Source: Streptococcus pyogenes (GTDB lineage: Bacteria; Bacillota; Bacilli; Lactobacillales; Streptococcaceae). Taken from it: a stretch of DNA of 64,000 nucleotides. The stretch lies in assembly GCF_002055535.1 (NCBI RefSeq), contig NZ_LN831034.1:558001-622000 (forward strand), read 5' to 3'. Below are positions 33,707 through 43,158 of this stretch, piece by piece. The position numbers and the translations under genes were made by a program. The notes beneath the pieces were generated by a model. The model had not been told where the DNA came from. It saw only the letters and a program-made list of their open reading frames with translations, and ran no database searches. Positions within the stretch are counted from its first letter, which is position 1. The number at the start of each line of letters is the position of its first letter.

Positions 33707-36700
33707 ATGTTTTTAAAACACCAAGATGTGAAACAAAAAAATTGGAGAATGCGTAAGGTCAAAAAAGTCTTTGTTAGTTCATGTATGCTTTTAACAGTGG
33801 GCCTCGGAGTTGCCGTACCTACTGGATTCAGCCAATCTAATGGCGTGATGGTTGTAAAGGCTGCGGAAGTGCCGGCGACAGATTTATCACGTCAGGCGTC
33901 TGATTCGGAGAGGGTAGATGAATCGTCTTTATTGCAGAAAGAAAACTTATCAGTAGATTCATTTAAATTAGAAAATTTAAATGGATGGGAAGCTGAAAAT
34001 GATACAGCAGGTAATTTGGGGAAATTTAAAGATCCAGATAGTTCGGGCTATCAAAATATTTTGACATCATCTGGAAAGAATATCAGTGTAGCTGTTGCTC
34101 CCAAAGGTTCAGGTAAAATGAACATTAAAGTAACTAAAAGATCAAATTTTCAGGGTGGATATTATGTAGGTGGTCTTAGAACTCAAACTCCGGTATTGAA
34201 GTTAAATGATGTTTATCGATATTCTTTTACAACTAAAAAATTATCAGGAAATTCTTCAGAGTTCAAAACGAGAGTTAAGCCCGTTGAATCTAATAATAAA
34301 CTAGGGAAAGAGCTTGTTATTAGGGTGGATAATAAAAATGTATCTACTAAGCATGATTGGCTTCCAGACATCTCTGATGGAACTCATACTGTGGACTTCA
34401 CTGGTCTTGATAAAAAATTATCTGTTGCTTTCAGATTTTCTCCAAGACAAACTTCGAATGTTGTTTACGAATTTTCTAACATAAATATAAAAAACATTAG
34501 TCCTGCATCAGTGCCGGCTATTCCTTCGAAAGTTTTAGAGGGAACCAGCGTCTTGTCGGGTACTGCAATATCTTCTGGAGATACATTAGAAAAAAGAAAA
34601 TCGTTTGATGGCGATATCCTAAGAGTTTATAAAGATAGCAAAATCATTGCTAGAACAGTAATAAAAGGCAATAAGTGGGATGTTAAACTTTCAAAGCCTC
34701 TTATTGCAGGTGAAAAATTAGATTTTGAGATTTTGCATCCGAGATCTCAAAACGTTAGTAAAAAAATTTCAAAACAAGTCGAAGCTAAACCATTTGATCC
34801 AGCTTCCTATAAAGAAAAAGTTATAGCCAAATTAAAGCCGGTTTATGAAGCTACTAGTGAAAAAATCACAAATGATGCTTGGTTGGATGAAAATGCGAAG
34901 GATTTGCAAAAACAAAAATTAGAAGAACAATATATTTCTGGAAAAGTAGCGATATCAGAGGCTGGAACTAAACAAGAAGCTATAGATGCAGCATATAATA
35001 AATATTCAAGTCAAACAGATCCAGACTCTCTTCCTAGTCAGTATAAACAAGGTAATAAAGAAAATGAACAAGAAAAAGGGCGTCAAGATTTAATCCAGAC
35101 TCGTGATCTGACGTTGAAAGCCATTCAAGAAGACAAATGGCTAACAGAGCAGGAGAAAACAATTCAAAAAGAAGAAGCATTAAAAGCTTTTGAAACTGGT
35201 ATAGAAAGTGTTAATCAAACAGTATCATTAGAACAGTTGAAGCAACGGTTAATAGTGTATAAAGCTTCTGAAAAAGATTCAGAGAAAAAAGAATATCCTG
35301 AGTCAATTCCTAATCAGCATATTCCAGGGAAAGAAAAAGAAGTTAAAGCTGCTAAACAAGAAGAACTTAAAAAATTACATGACACAACTCTTGAAAAAAT
35401 CAATCAAGATAAATGGTTGACGCCAGACCAACAAGCTGAACAGTTAAAACAAGCGGAAGTTACTTTTAAAAAAGGCCAAGAAGCAATTAAAAGTGCTCAG
35501 ACTTTAACTCAGCTTGAGACAGACTTAGCTGATTATGTTTCTGAGAATGAAGGTAAGGGAAATTCTATTCCCGATAAATACAAATCTGGCAATAAAGATG
35601 ATTTGGTAAATAAGGCTGAAGTTAAACTTAAGGAAGCTCACGAAGCTACTAAACAAGCAATTGAAAAAGATCCATGGTTGAGTCCGGAACAGAAAAAAGC
35701 TCAAAAAGAAAAAGCCAAAGCAAGACTAGATGAGGGCTTGAAAGCTCTTAAAGCTGCAGATAGTTTAGAGATTCTTAAAGTGACAGAAGAAGCTTTCGTT
35801 GATAAAGAAAAAAATCCAGATTCAATTCCAAATCAACATAAAGCTGGAACTGCTGATCAAGCTAGAAAACAAGCTTTAGATAGTTTAGATAAGGAGGTTC
35901 AAAAAGAGTTAGAGTCAATTGATAACGATAATACTCTAACAACTGATGAGAAAGCAGCTGCTAAGAAAAAAGTCAATGACGCTTATGATGTAGCTAAGCA
36001 AACAGCTATGGAAGCCAATTCTTATGAAGATTTGACTACTATTAAAGATGAGTTCTTATCTAATTTACCTCATAAACAAGGAACGCCGCTTAAAGATCAA
36101 CAATCTGATGCTATTGCAGAATTAGAGAAGAAGCAGCAAGAAATTGAAAAAGCTATTGAGGGTGATAAAACATTACCAAGAGACGAAAAAGAGAAACAAA
36201 TTGCTGACTCTAAGGAACGCTTAAAATCTGACACGCAAAAAGTTAAAGATGCTAAAAATGCTGATGCTATTAAAAAAGCATTTGAAGAAGGGAAAGTGAA
36301 TATTCCTCAAGCACATATCCCAGGTGATTTGAACAAGGATAAAGAAAAACTTCTTGCAGAATTGAAGCAAAAAGCAGATGATACTGAAAAAGCTATTGAT
36401 GTTGATAAAACTCTGACAGAAGATGAGAAAAAAGAGCAAAAAGTCAAAACAAAAGCTGAACTTGAAAAAGCTAAAACTGATGTTAAAAATACTCAGACAC
36501 GTGAAGAACTAGATAAAAAAGTTCCAGAACTTAAGAAAGCTATTGAAGACACTCACGTTAAAGGTAATCTTGAAGGTGTTAAGAATAAGGCTATTGAAGA
36601 TCTTAAAAAAGCTCATACTGAAACAGTTGCTAAAATAAATGGTGATGATACCCTTGACAAAGCTACTAAAGAAGCTCAAGTGAAAGAAGCTGACAAAGCT

Positions 36701-39700
36701 TTGGCAGCAGGTAAAGATGCGATCACTAAAGCAGATGATGCTGATAAAGTAAGTACAGCTGTTACAGAGCACACACCAAAAATTAAAGCAGCACATAAAA
36801 CTGGTGACCTTAAAAAAGCTCAAGTAGATGCTAACACAGCTCTTGACAAAGCAGCTGAAAAAGAACGTGGAGAAATCAATAAAGATGCTACACTAACGAC
36901 AGAAGATAAAGCAAAACAACTGAAAGAAGTTGAGACAGCTCTTACTAAAGCTAAAGATAACGTGAAAGCTGCTAAGACAGCAGACGCTATCAATGACGCA
37001 CGTGATAAAGGCGTAGCAACAATTGATGCCGTCCATAAAGCAGGTCAAGACTTAGGTGCTCGTAAGTCAGGTCAAGTCGCTAAACTTGAAGAAGCAGCTA
37101 AAGCAACGAAAGACAAGATTTCAGCTGATCCAACTTTGACAAGCAAAGAAAAAGAAGAGCAATCTAAAGCTGTTGACGCTGAACTTAAGAAAGCGATAGA
37201 AGCTGTTAACGCAGCTGACACAGCTGACAAGGTTGACGATGCTCTTGGTGAAGGTGTTACAGACATCAAGAACCAACACAAGTCAGGTGACTCTATCGAC
37301 GCTCGTCGTGAGGCTCATGGTAAGGAACTTGATAGAGTCGCTCAAGAAACTAAAGGTGCGATTGAAAAAGACCCTACTTTGACGACTGAAGAAAAAGCTA
37401 AACAAGTTAAAGACGTAGATGCCGCTAAAGAAAGAGGCATGGCTAAGCTTAATGAAGCTAAAGATGCTGATGCTTTAGACAAAGCTTACGGTGAAGGTGT
37501 TACAGACATCAAGAACCAACACAAGTCAGGTGACCCTGTCGACGCTCGTCGTGGATTACACAACAAGTCAATCGACGAAGTGGCGCAAGCAACTAAGGAC
37601 GCTATCACAGCAGATACGACTTTGACTGAAGCTGAAAAAGAAACACAACGTGGCAATGTTGATAAAGAAGCAACTAAAGCTAAAGAAGAACTTGCTAAGG
37701 CTAAAGATGCTGATGCTTTAGACAAAGCGTACGGTGACGGTGTAACCAGCATCAAGAACCAACACAAGTCAGGTAAAGGTCTTGACGTTCGTAAAGATGA
37801 GCACAAGAAAGCTCTTGAAGCTGTTGCTAAACGTGTCACTGCTGAAATTGAGGCTGATCCAACCTTAACACCAGAAGTGAGAGAACAACAAAAAGCAGAG
37901 GTTCAAAAAGAGCTTGAACTTGCGACTGATAAGATTGCTGAAGCTAAAGATGCAGATGAAGCAGACAAAGCTTACGGTGACGGTGTCACAGCGATCGAAA
38001 ATGCCCACGTTATTGGTAAAGGTATCGAAGCTCGTAAAGACCTTGCTAAGAAAGACCTTGCTGAAGCTGCTGCTAAGACAAAAGCTCTCATTATTGAAGA
38101 CAAAACGCTTACTGATGATCAACGTAAAGAACAGTTATTAGGTGTTGATACAGAGTATGCTAAAGGTATCGAGAATATTGATGCAGCTAAGGATGCTGCA
38201 GGTGTTGATAAAGCATATAGTGACGGTGTTCGTGACATCCTGGCACAGTACAAAGAAGGTCAAAACCTTAATGATCGTCGTAATGCTGCCAAAGAATTTC
38301 TTCTTAAAGAAGCAGACAAAGTGACGAAACTAATCAATGATGATCCAACCTTGACTCATGACCAAAAAGTTGATCAAATCAACAAAGTTGAACAAGCTAA
38401 GTTAGACGCAATCAAGTCTGTTGATGATGCTCAAACAGCTGATGCTATCAATGATGCTCTTGGTAAGGGTATTGAAAACATCAACAACCAATACCAACAT
38501 GGCGATGGCGTTGATGTTCGTAAAGCGACTGCCAAAGGCGATCTTGAAAAAGAAGCTGCTAAAGTGAAAGCTCTTATTGCTAAGGATCCGACCTTAACTC
38601 AAGCTGATAAAGACAAACAAACAGCAGCGGTTGACGCAGCTAAGAATACAGCAATTGCAGCGGTTGATAAAGCGACAACAGCTGAAGGCATTAACCAAGA
38701 ACTTGGTAAAGGCATCACAGCTATCAATAAAGCTTACCGTCCAGGTGAAGGTGTTAAAGCACGTAAAGAAGCCGCTAAAGCTGATCTTGAAAAAGAAGCT
38801 GCTAAAGTGAAAGCTCTTATTACTAACGACCCAACCTTAACAAAAGCTGATAAAGCTAAACAAACAGAAGCTGTTGCTAAAGCCCTTAAAGCTGCTATCG
38901 CAGCGGTTGATAAAGCGACAACAGCTGAAGGCATTAACCAAGAACTTGGTAAAGGCATCACAGCTATCAATAAAGCTTACCGTCCAGGTGAAGGTGTTAA
39001 AGCACGTAAAGAAGCCGCTAAGGCTGATCTTGAAAGAGAAGCTGCTAAGGTTCGTGAAGCTATCGCTAACGACCCAACCTTAACAAAAGCTGATAAAGCT
39101 AAACAAACAGAAGCTGTTGCTAAAGCTCTTAAAGCTGCTATCGCAGCGGTTGATAAAGCGACAACAGCTGAAGGCATTAACCAAGAACTTGGTAAAGGCA
39201 TCACAGCTATCAACAAAGCTTACCGTCCAGGTGAAGGTGTTGAAGCACATAAAGAAGCTGCTAAAGCTAATCTTGAAAAAGTAGCTAAAGAAACTAAAGC
39301 TCTTATTTCAGGAGACCGTTACTTGAGCGAAACTGAAAAAGCAGTCCAAAAACAAGCTGTTGAGCAAGCTCTTGCGAAAGCACTTGGTCAAGTTGAGGCT
39401 GCTAAGACAGTTGAAGCTGTTAAGTTGGCAGAAAACCTTGGTACTGTAGCTATCCGTTCAGCATATGTTGCTGGTTTAGCTAAAGATACTGATCAAGCAA
39501 CAGCTGCTCTTAACGAAGCGAAACAAGCTGCTATTGAAGCTCTTAAACAAGCTGCGGCAGAAACACTTGCTAAGATTACAACTGATGCTAAATTGACTGA
39601 AGCTCAAAAAGCTGAACAATCAGAAAATGTATCATTAGCGCTTAAGACGGCTATTGCGACTGTTCGTTCAGCACAATCTATTGCGTCTGTGAAAGAAGCA

Positions 39701-39886
39701 AAAGATAAAGGTATTACTGCTATCCGTGCAGCCTATGTGCCTAATAAGGCAGTCGCAAAATCATCGTCAGCGAACCATCTTCCAAAATCAGGTGATGCAA
39801 ACTCAATTGTTCTTGTTGGCTTAGGAGTTATGTCTCTTCTTTTAGGTATGGTGCTTTATAGCAAGAAAAAAGAAAGTAAAGACTAA
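33707..39886 (+). CDS. epf: Epf, extracellular matrix- and plasminogen-binding surface protein
   Basis: A 2,059-residue sortase-anchored adhesin. An N-terminal signal of ~52 residues (basic R-K-V-K-K start, V-K-A-A-E-V cleavage region) is followed by a beta-rich ligand domain (~53-260) and a second beta domain (~275-360). Then comes a very long helical stalk of ~80-100-residue DUF1542-like repeats (D-x-T-L-T-x-x-E-K-x-x-Q, then A-I-N-x-A-Y or I-K-N-Q-H-K-S-G). The C-terminus has L-P-K-S-G at ~2025, a hydrophobic span and K-K-K-E-S-K-D. Three repeats near 38681-39240 are nearly identical at 243-bp spacing, so repeat number may vary by recombination. S. pyogenes Epf is known to bind plasminogen. 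It stands alone next to the RofA-like regulator. Confidence 0.92.
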   Translation: MFLKHQDVKQKNWRMRKVKKVFVSSCMLLTVGLGVAVPTGFSQSNGVMVVKAAEVPATDLSRQASDSERVDESSLLQKENLSVDSFKLENLNGWEAENDTAGNLGKFKDPDSSGYQNILTSSGKNISVAVAPKGSGKMNIKVTKRSNFQGGYYVGGLRTQTPVLKLNDVYRYSFTTKKLSGNSSEFKTRVKPVESNNKLGKELVIRVDNKNVSTKHDWLPDISDGTHTVDFTGLDKKLSVAFRFSPRQTSNVVYEFSNINIKNISPASVPAIPSKVLEGTSVLSGTAISSGDTLEKRKSFDGDILRVYKDSKIIARTVIKGNKWDVKLSKPLIAGEKLDFEILHPRSQNVSKKISKQVEAKPFDPASYKEKVIAKLKPVYEATSEKITNDAWLDENAKDLQKQKLEEQYISGKVAISEAGTKQEAIDAAYNKYSSQTDPDSLPSQYKQGNKENEQEKGRQDLIQTRDLTLKAIQEDKWLTEQEKTIQKEEALKAFETGIESVNQTVSLEQLKQRLIVYKASEKDSEKKEYPESIPNQHIPGKEKEVKAAKQEELKKLHDTTLEKINQDKWLTPDQQAEQLKQAEVTFKKGQEAIKSAQTLTQLETDLADYVSENEGKGNSIPDKYKSGNKDDLVNKAEVKLKEAHEATKQAIEKDPWLSPEQKKAQKEKAKARLDEGLKALKAADSLEILKVTEEAFVDKEKNPDSIPNQHKAGTADQARKQALDSLDKEVQKELESIDNDNTLTTDEKAAAKKKVNDAYDVAKQTAMEANSYEDLTTIKDEFLSNLPHKQGTPLKDQQSDAIAELEKKQQEIEKAIEGDKTLPRDEKEKQIADSKERLKSDTQKVKDAKNADAIKKAFEEGKVNIPQAHIPGDLNKDKEKLLAELKQKADDTEKAIDVDKTLTEDEKKEQKVKTKAELEKAKTDVKNTQTREELDKKVPELKKAIEDTHVKGNLEGVKNKAIEDLKKAHTETVAKINGDDTLDKATKEAQVKEADKALAAGKDAITKADDADKVSTAVTEHTPKIKAAHKTGDLKKAQVDANTALDKAAEKERGEINKDATLTTEDKAKQLKEVETALTKAKDNVKAAKTADAINDARDKGVATIDAVHKAGQDLGARKSGQVAKLEEAAKATKDKISADPTLTSKEKEEQSKAVDAELKKAIEAVNAADTADKVDDALGEGVTDIKNQHKSGDSIDARREAHGKELDRVAQETKGAIEKDPTLTTEEKAKQVKDVDAAKERGMAKLNEAKDADALDKAYGEGVTDIKNQHKSGDPVDARRGLHNKSIDEVAQATKDAITADTTLTEAEKETQRGNVDKEATKAKEELAKAKDADALDKAYGDGVTSIKNQHKSGKGLDVRKDEHKKALEAVAKRVTAEIEADPTLTPEVREQQKAEVQKELELATDKIAEAKDADEADKAYGDGVTAIENAHVIGKGIEARKDLAKKDLAEAAAKTKALIIEDKTLTDDQRKEQLLGVDTEYAKGIENIDAAKDAAGVDKAYSDGVRDILAQYKEGQNLNDRRNAAKEFLLKEADKVTKLINDDPTLTHDQKVDQINKVEQAKLDAIKSVDDAQTADAINDALGKGIENINNQYQHGDGVDVRKATAKGDLEKEAAKVKALIAKDPTLTQADKDKQTAAVDAAKNTAIAAVDKATTAEGINQELGKGITAINKAYRPGEGVKARKEAAKADLEKEAAKVKALITNDPTLTKADKAKQTEAVAKALKAAIAAVDKATTAEGINQELGKGITAINKAYRPGEGVKARKEAAKADLEREAAKVREAIANDPTLTKADKAKQTEAVAKALKAAIAAVDKATTAEGINQELGKGITAINKAYRPGEGVEAHKEAAKANLEKVAKETKALISGDRYLSETEKAVQKQAVEQALAKALGQVEAAKTVEAVKLAENLGTVAIRSAYVAGLAKDTDQATAALNEAKQAAIEALKQAAAETLAKITTDAKLTEAQKAEQSENVSLALKTAIATVRSAQSIASVKEAKDKGITAIRAAYVPNKAVAKSSSANHLPKSGDANSIVLVGLGVMSLLLGMVLYSKKKESKD
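38681..39247 (+). repeat. Near-identical 243-bp tandem repeats in epf
   Basis: The segment beginning GCTGAAGGCATTAACCAAG recurs at 38681, 38924 and 39167, exactly 243 bp (81 codons) apart with very few changes. The other stalk repeats diverge more. Recent duplication is implied. Confidence 0.9.
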
Positions 39887-39925
39887 GAACCTGGCTTTAT
39901 CCAAATTGCTTTCTACTATATTTTC

Positions 39926-39960
39926 AAACCAAGGTGATTTTGAAATCACCTTGGTTTTTT
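39926..39960 (+). terminator. Terminator of epf
   Basis: AAACCAAGGTGATTT (39926-39940) pairs with AAATCACCTTGGTTT (39943-39957), followed by T. Confidence 0.9.
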
Positions 39961-40071
39961 GGATCGTAAGGGCCCAAGAACGGAGTGTATTGAAAACATT
40001 TCAAAGTTCAATTGAAAAGGCAACAGTTTTCTGTACAGAATTTATAAGGCGTTTTTTGTTCAAACGATGAC

Positions 40072-40191
40072 TCATTTAGTTATGGGTGTTTGATAATTAA
40101 GATTACTGTGAAGGTGATGGTAGTTCCACCAGTGGACTTCCTCCTTGGTTTTAAGGGTTAATTGTTCTAGTGAATAAAAGGTTTCTTGGTC
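40072..40191 (-). pseudogene. C-terminal fragment of an rve-type (IS3-like) transposase
   Basis: 40 codons on the minus strand read Q-L-T-L-K-T-K-E-E-V-H-W-W-N-Y-H-H-L-H-S-N-L-N-Y-Q-T-P-I-T-K then stop. The (Y/W)-N-x-x-x-x-H-S-x-L-x-Y-x-T-P pattern is the conserved end of IS3/IS30-type integrase-core transposases. Upstream coding sequence is gone. Confidence 0.7.
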
Positions 40192-40490
40192 GCGCAGTAG
40201 GGATCAAGCGAGCAGATAAAATGCCTATTTTAAATCAGTTCGAGCGAATTTTCGTGCTACAAGCTCAAAAGAGGCTACTAAAGTATTAGAATAGTTTATC
40301 TCTGAGTGAAGTTCTTGTTATAAGAAGATGATGTTATCGTTTGAAACGACCAAAAAATCTCCTAACTTTTACTAATTTCTACATGAAATCTAGTCCAGTA
40401 TTTACTCTACAACCTTGATTGATTCGCTTAATAAAGACATTTCTACTTGATTGTTTACACATAGTTATTGATAGAATCTATTATAAAATT
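40192..40490. other. Non-coding AT-rich DNA upstream of sagA
   Basis: No ORF over 60 codons and no RNA family recognised. Probably decayed IS DNA joined to the sagA regulatory region. Confidence 0.4.
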
Positions 40491-40496
40491 CAGTAT

Positions 40497-40750
40497 ATTA
40501 GATCATAATTGTTTCTATATTAATCAATTATTATTTTTTTTGTCATTTTTGATAATATTAAAAAGAAAGGGTTTACATATTAATCATTTTTTACTATAAT
40601 AAAAGTGATAAGAACTAGATAGTTGTTGTGTTACAACAGTACAATTGAGCTAGCCTTGTCCTTGTTGTGTTAACTTTATTTTTAAAATAAGGTTAAAAAT
40701 AAACGACTCGCGTTCTTATCAGTTACTTATTAGATAAGGAGGTAAACCTT
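40497..40750 (+). promoter_or_regulatory. sagA promoter, CovR-like sites and leader
   Basis: TTTACA (40572-40577), 17 bases, TATAAT (40595-40600) predict a start near 40607 and a ~145-base leader. ATTARA sequences, the CovR core, occur at 40497-40502 (ATTAGA) and 40557-40562 (ATTAAA), upstream of the -35. In the leader CTTATC/GATAAG (about 40718-40738) and AAGG/CCTT flank the AAGGAGG ribosome site at 40737-40743. The sagA transcript is also the pel RNA described in S. pyogenes, with reported regulatory effects that vary by strain. Confidence 0.75.
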
Positions 40751-40912
40751 ATGTTAAAATTTACTTCAAATATTTTAGCTACTAGTGTAGCTGAAACAAC
40801 TCAAGTTGCTCCTGGAGGCTGCTGTTGCTGCTGTACTACTTGTTGCTTCTCAATTGCTACTGGAAGTGGTAATTCTCAAGGTGGTAGCGGAAGTTATACG
40901 CCAGGTAAATAA
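40751..40912 (+). CDS. sagA: Streptolysin S precursor peptide
   Basis: A 53-residue precursor too short for many ORF callers. The leader (residues 1-23, M-L-K-F-T-S-N-I-L...Q-V-A-P-G-G) carries the F-x-x-x-(L/I) type recognition motif, then the core C-C-C-C-C-T-T-C-C-F-S-I with further Thr/Ser. SagB/C/D cyclise Cys, Ser and Thr to thiazole and oxazole heterocycles, which produces the membrane-lytic streptolysin S responsible for beta-haemolysis. AAGGAGG lies eight bases upstream of ATG. It is the first gene of sagA-I. Confidence 0.98.
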   Translation: MLKFTSNILATSVAETTQVAPGGCCCCCTTCCFSIATGSGNSQGGSGSYTPGK

Positions 40913-41062
40913 TCTATTTAGCATCTCTATGTGATAGTGATATTAAGGTAATGAGTTTGCTAGCAACTAAGTTATCTTTGGTAACTTCTGATTATAGATG
41001 AATGGCATAGAGGTGTTAGAAAACATGAGACAAAAGTAATCTTCTTGATGCTAACGTCTCAG

Positions 41063-41098
41063 GTAATTAGCAGGTACTAGATAGTACCTGCTAATTAC
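41063..41098 (+). other. Perfect 17-bp stem-loop between sagA and sagB
   Basis: GTAATTAGCAGGTACTA (41063-41079) and its exact reverse complement (41082-41098) are separated by two bases. There is no T run after it, so it is not a textbook rho-independent terminator. It lies where partial termination or RNA processing separates abundant sagA RNA from the downstream genes. Confidence 0.8.
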
Positions 41099-41133
41099 TA
41101 TATGTTTAGTAAAATGAGATAGGAAAGATAGTT

Positions 41134-42084
41134 ATGTCATTTTTTACAAAGGAACAACAACCTAAAGAGAATTGTCCGCCAATAACTGTTGAAAAAGCAA
41201 GGCAATTGTTTGAATTTAATACAAACCACTTGTCCTTATCGGATTACCATCATCAAACGGTGCTAAAAACGTCAAAGCAGCTAGTTGCTCAACATTTAAT
41301 GCCTAATGCAACCGATAATCTTAGTCAACATTTTTTGATGAACTATAAAGCTAATAATAATTATTTAGGCTTCCAAGCTAGTATTGTCGACTTTTTTACA
41401 GATTCTGCCGTTGCTAATTTTTCAAGTAGTTACGTTTATGAAAGTCAGGAAAAGATAATTCGTTTACCAAAACCTACCAAGATATCAACTGCTCTGTCGA
41501 CATGTATTATAAAACGAAGAAGTCATCGTCAATTTTCAGATAGACAAATGCCTCTTCAAGATTTATCAAACATTCTTTATTATGCATGTGGTGTTAGTTC
41601 ACAAGCATCAATTAGAGATGGAGCATCAGATAAGATTACACTCAGAAACTGTGCTTCAGGTGGAGGTTTATACCCTATTCATTTAGTTTTTTATGCTAGA
41701 AACATCAGTAAATTAATAGATGGTTTCTATGAATATCTACCCTATCAGCATGCACTAAGGTGTTATCGGCATAGCTCTGAGGAAAACGTTAGAGATTTTG
41801 CGGAATACGGTGCTATTAATGCTGAAAATTGTAATATTATTATTATTTATGTCTACCATTACATGAAAAATACACGTAAATATGGGAATCAGGCGACTGC
41901 CTATGCTTTTATTGAATCAGGAGAAATAGCCCAGAATATTCAATTGACTGCAACTGCCTTAACTTATGGAAGTATTGATATTGGTGGTTATAATAAGGAA
42001 TATCTCCAAGAATTATTAGATTTAGATGGGCTAGGAGAGCATGTGATTCACATGACACTCGTAGGAACTAAGGAGTCTCAATGA
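41134..42084 (+). CDS. sagB: SagB, FMN-dependent azoline dehydrogenase of streptolysin S synthesis
   Basis: A 316-residue nitroreductase-fold enzyme that oxidises thiazolines and oxazolines to aromatic azoles. R-R-S-H-R-Q-F (residues ~127-133) is the FMN-binding R-R-S-x-R-x-F motif of TOMM dehydrogenases, and G-G-G-L-Y-P-I-H-L and the later S-I-D-I-G-G-Y complete the site. The C-terminus is short. ATG follows a GGAAAG site, and the gene overlaps sagC by four bases. It acts with SagC and SagD on SagA in the cytoplasm. Confidence 0.96.
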   Translation: MSFFTKEQQPKENCPPITVEKARQLFEFNTNHLSLSDYHHQTVLKTSKQLVAQHLMPNATDNLSQHFLMNYKANNNYLGFQASIVDFFTDSAVANFSSSYVYESQEKIIRLPKPTKISTALSTCIIKRRSHRQFSDRQMPLQDLSNILYYACGVSSQASIRDGASDKITLRNCASGGGLYPIHLVFYARNISKLIDGFYEYLPYQHALRCYRHSSEENVRDFAEYGAINAENCNIIIIYVYHYMKNTRKYGNQATAYAFIESGEIAQNIQLTATALTYGSIDIGGYNKEYLQELLDLDGLGEHVIHMTLVGTKESQ

Positions 42085-43139
42085 AATATCAACTTAATAG
42101 TAATGTTCGTGTCGTGACATTTCAAGATACATTTTGTTTTAGAAAAGGAATCTGGGACTTTAATGAAGCCATTCTAGATTTGACACAAGAACCTCAAAAT
42201 TTAAAGATAGTTTATCAAGAAATAGTTTCACAGTTGGTTAAGGGAGTAGCCATTGATACTGAAACTTATGAAAATACTTTAGAACCTGAGACGTTCGCTA
42301 ATTTAATGGAAGTCATTTCAGGCTTGTATTACAATGATATGCTGATGCTTGAGGATGACTACAATCTTGAAGAAAATGTCATGAAAATTTTAATGGGTAA
42401 TTTCCGTTTTATGGCGCAAGCAGGTCATATGGTAAGCAATGATCCTGTTTTGTTTATCAGTGATTCGACTTATGTTAATGAATCTGCTGAGTTGCTAGCT
42501 GAACAACTGCATTTACAATTGCAAGTGGCTAGTGATGACTTAAAAATGTTAATTCAGCAGACAGATGTTAGTTCGCGTTTAGATGCTTTGGAGCATCGCC
42601 GTAACATGAATTGTTTATCAGATGCCTTGTGCGATTACCAAAGTATTATTATTTGTCAAGAACGCTTGAATATTATGATGTTGCGACACTTGAATGAAGT
42701 TAGCGTAGCTATGAAAAAACAATTAGTGATTGGTTTTGTAGATGGACCATTCTTGCACACTTGTACTTTGAATCCTCCCCATAGTGCTGACTTTGATAGC
42801 TTAGAAAGAAGAGTTTTGGCACGTTTACAAGACTCAACTCTCTATCAACATTTTGCTAATCAGGTTTTACCAGCCACACAAGATGTGAGCCAGGCCTATT
42901 TACCATTGTTAAATGTTTTAATGAATTTAGTCGTTAGCGAAGCTTTCATTATTGCTCAAACAGGTAGTTCTAAATTTGAGGGACGTTTATTAAGCATTTA
43001 CTTACCGACGCTTGAGATTCAGGTCCAAGATATTTTGAAAATGTCTAATTCACAGACACAAGGAGCTTTGGCAAAATTAAAGTATGAGGATCAGCAGATA
43101 TCAACACGTGAGATTGTTAAAAAACTCCTTGACGAGTAA
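42081..43139 (+). CDS. sagC: SagC, leader-binding cyclodehydratase partner
   Basis: A 352-residue member of the TOMM E1-like/ThiF-family C-protein group. It contributes leader-peptide recognition to the SagCD cyclodehydratase. The N-terminal ~90 residues should be the winged-helix RiPP recognition element (Y-Q-L-N-S-N-V-R-V). An alpha/beta domain follows, without an intact G-x-G-x-x-G or E1 cysteine array, as usual for SagC. It overlaps sagB by four bases and is followed by sagD after 19 bases. Confidence 0.94.
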   Translation: MKYQLNSNVRVVTFQDTFCFRKGIWDFNEAILDLTQEPQNLKIVYQEIVSQLVKGVAIDTETYENTLEPETFANLMEVISGLYYNDMLMLEDDYNLEENVMKILMGNFRFMAQAGHMVSNDPVLFISDSTYVNESAELLAEQLHLQLQVASDDLKMLIQQTDVSSRLDALEHRRNMNCLSDALCDYQSIIICQERLNIMMLRHLNEVSVAMKKQLVIGFVDGPFLHTCTLNPPHSADFDSLERRVLARLQDSTLYQHFANQVLPATQDVSQAYLPLLNVLMNLVVSEAFIIAQTGSSKFEGRLLSIYLPTLEIQVQDILKMSNSQTQGALAKLKYEDQQISTREIVKKLLDE

Positions 43140-43158
43140 CCTATAAGGAGAATCTATT

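Noticed and set aside
37072..39216. Several antisense ORFs over the epf repeats
   Set aside because: They are low-complexity mirror frames of the repeated Ala/Lys/Asp codons, have no ribosome sites and recur with each repeat.
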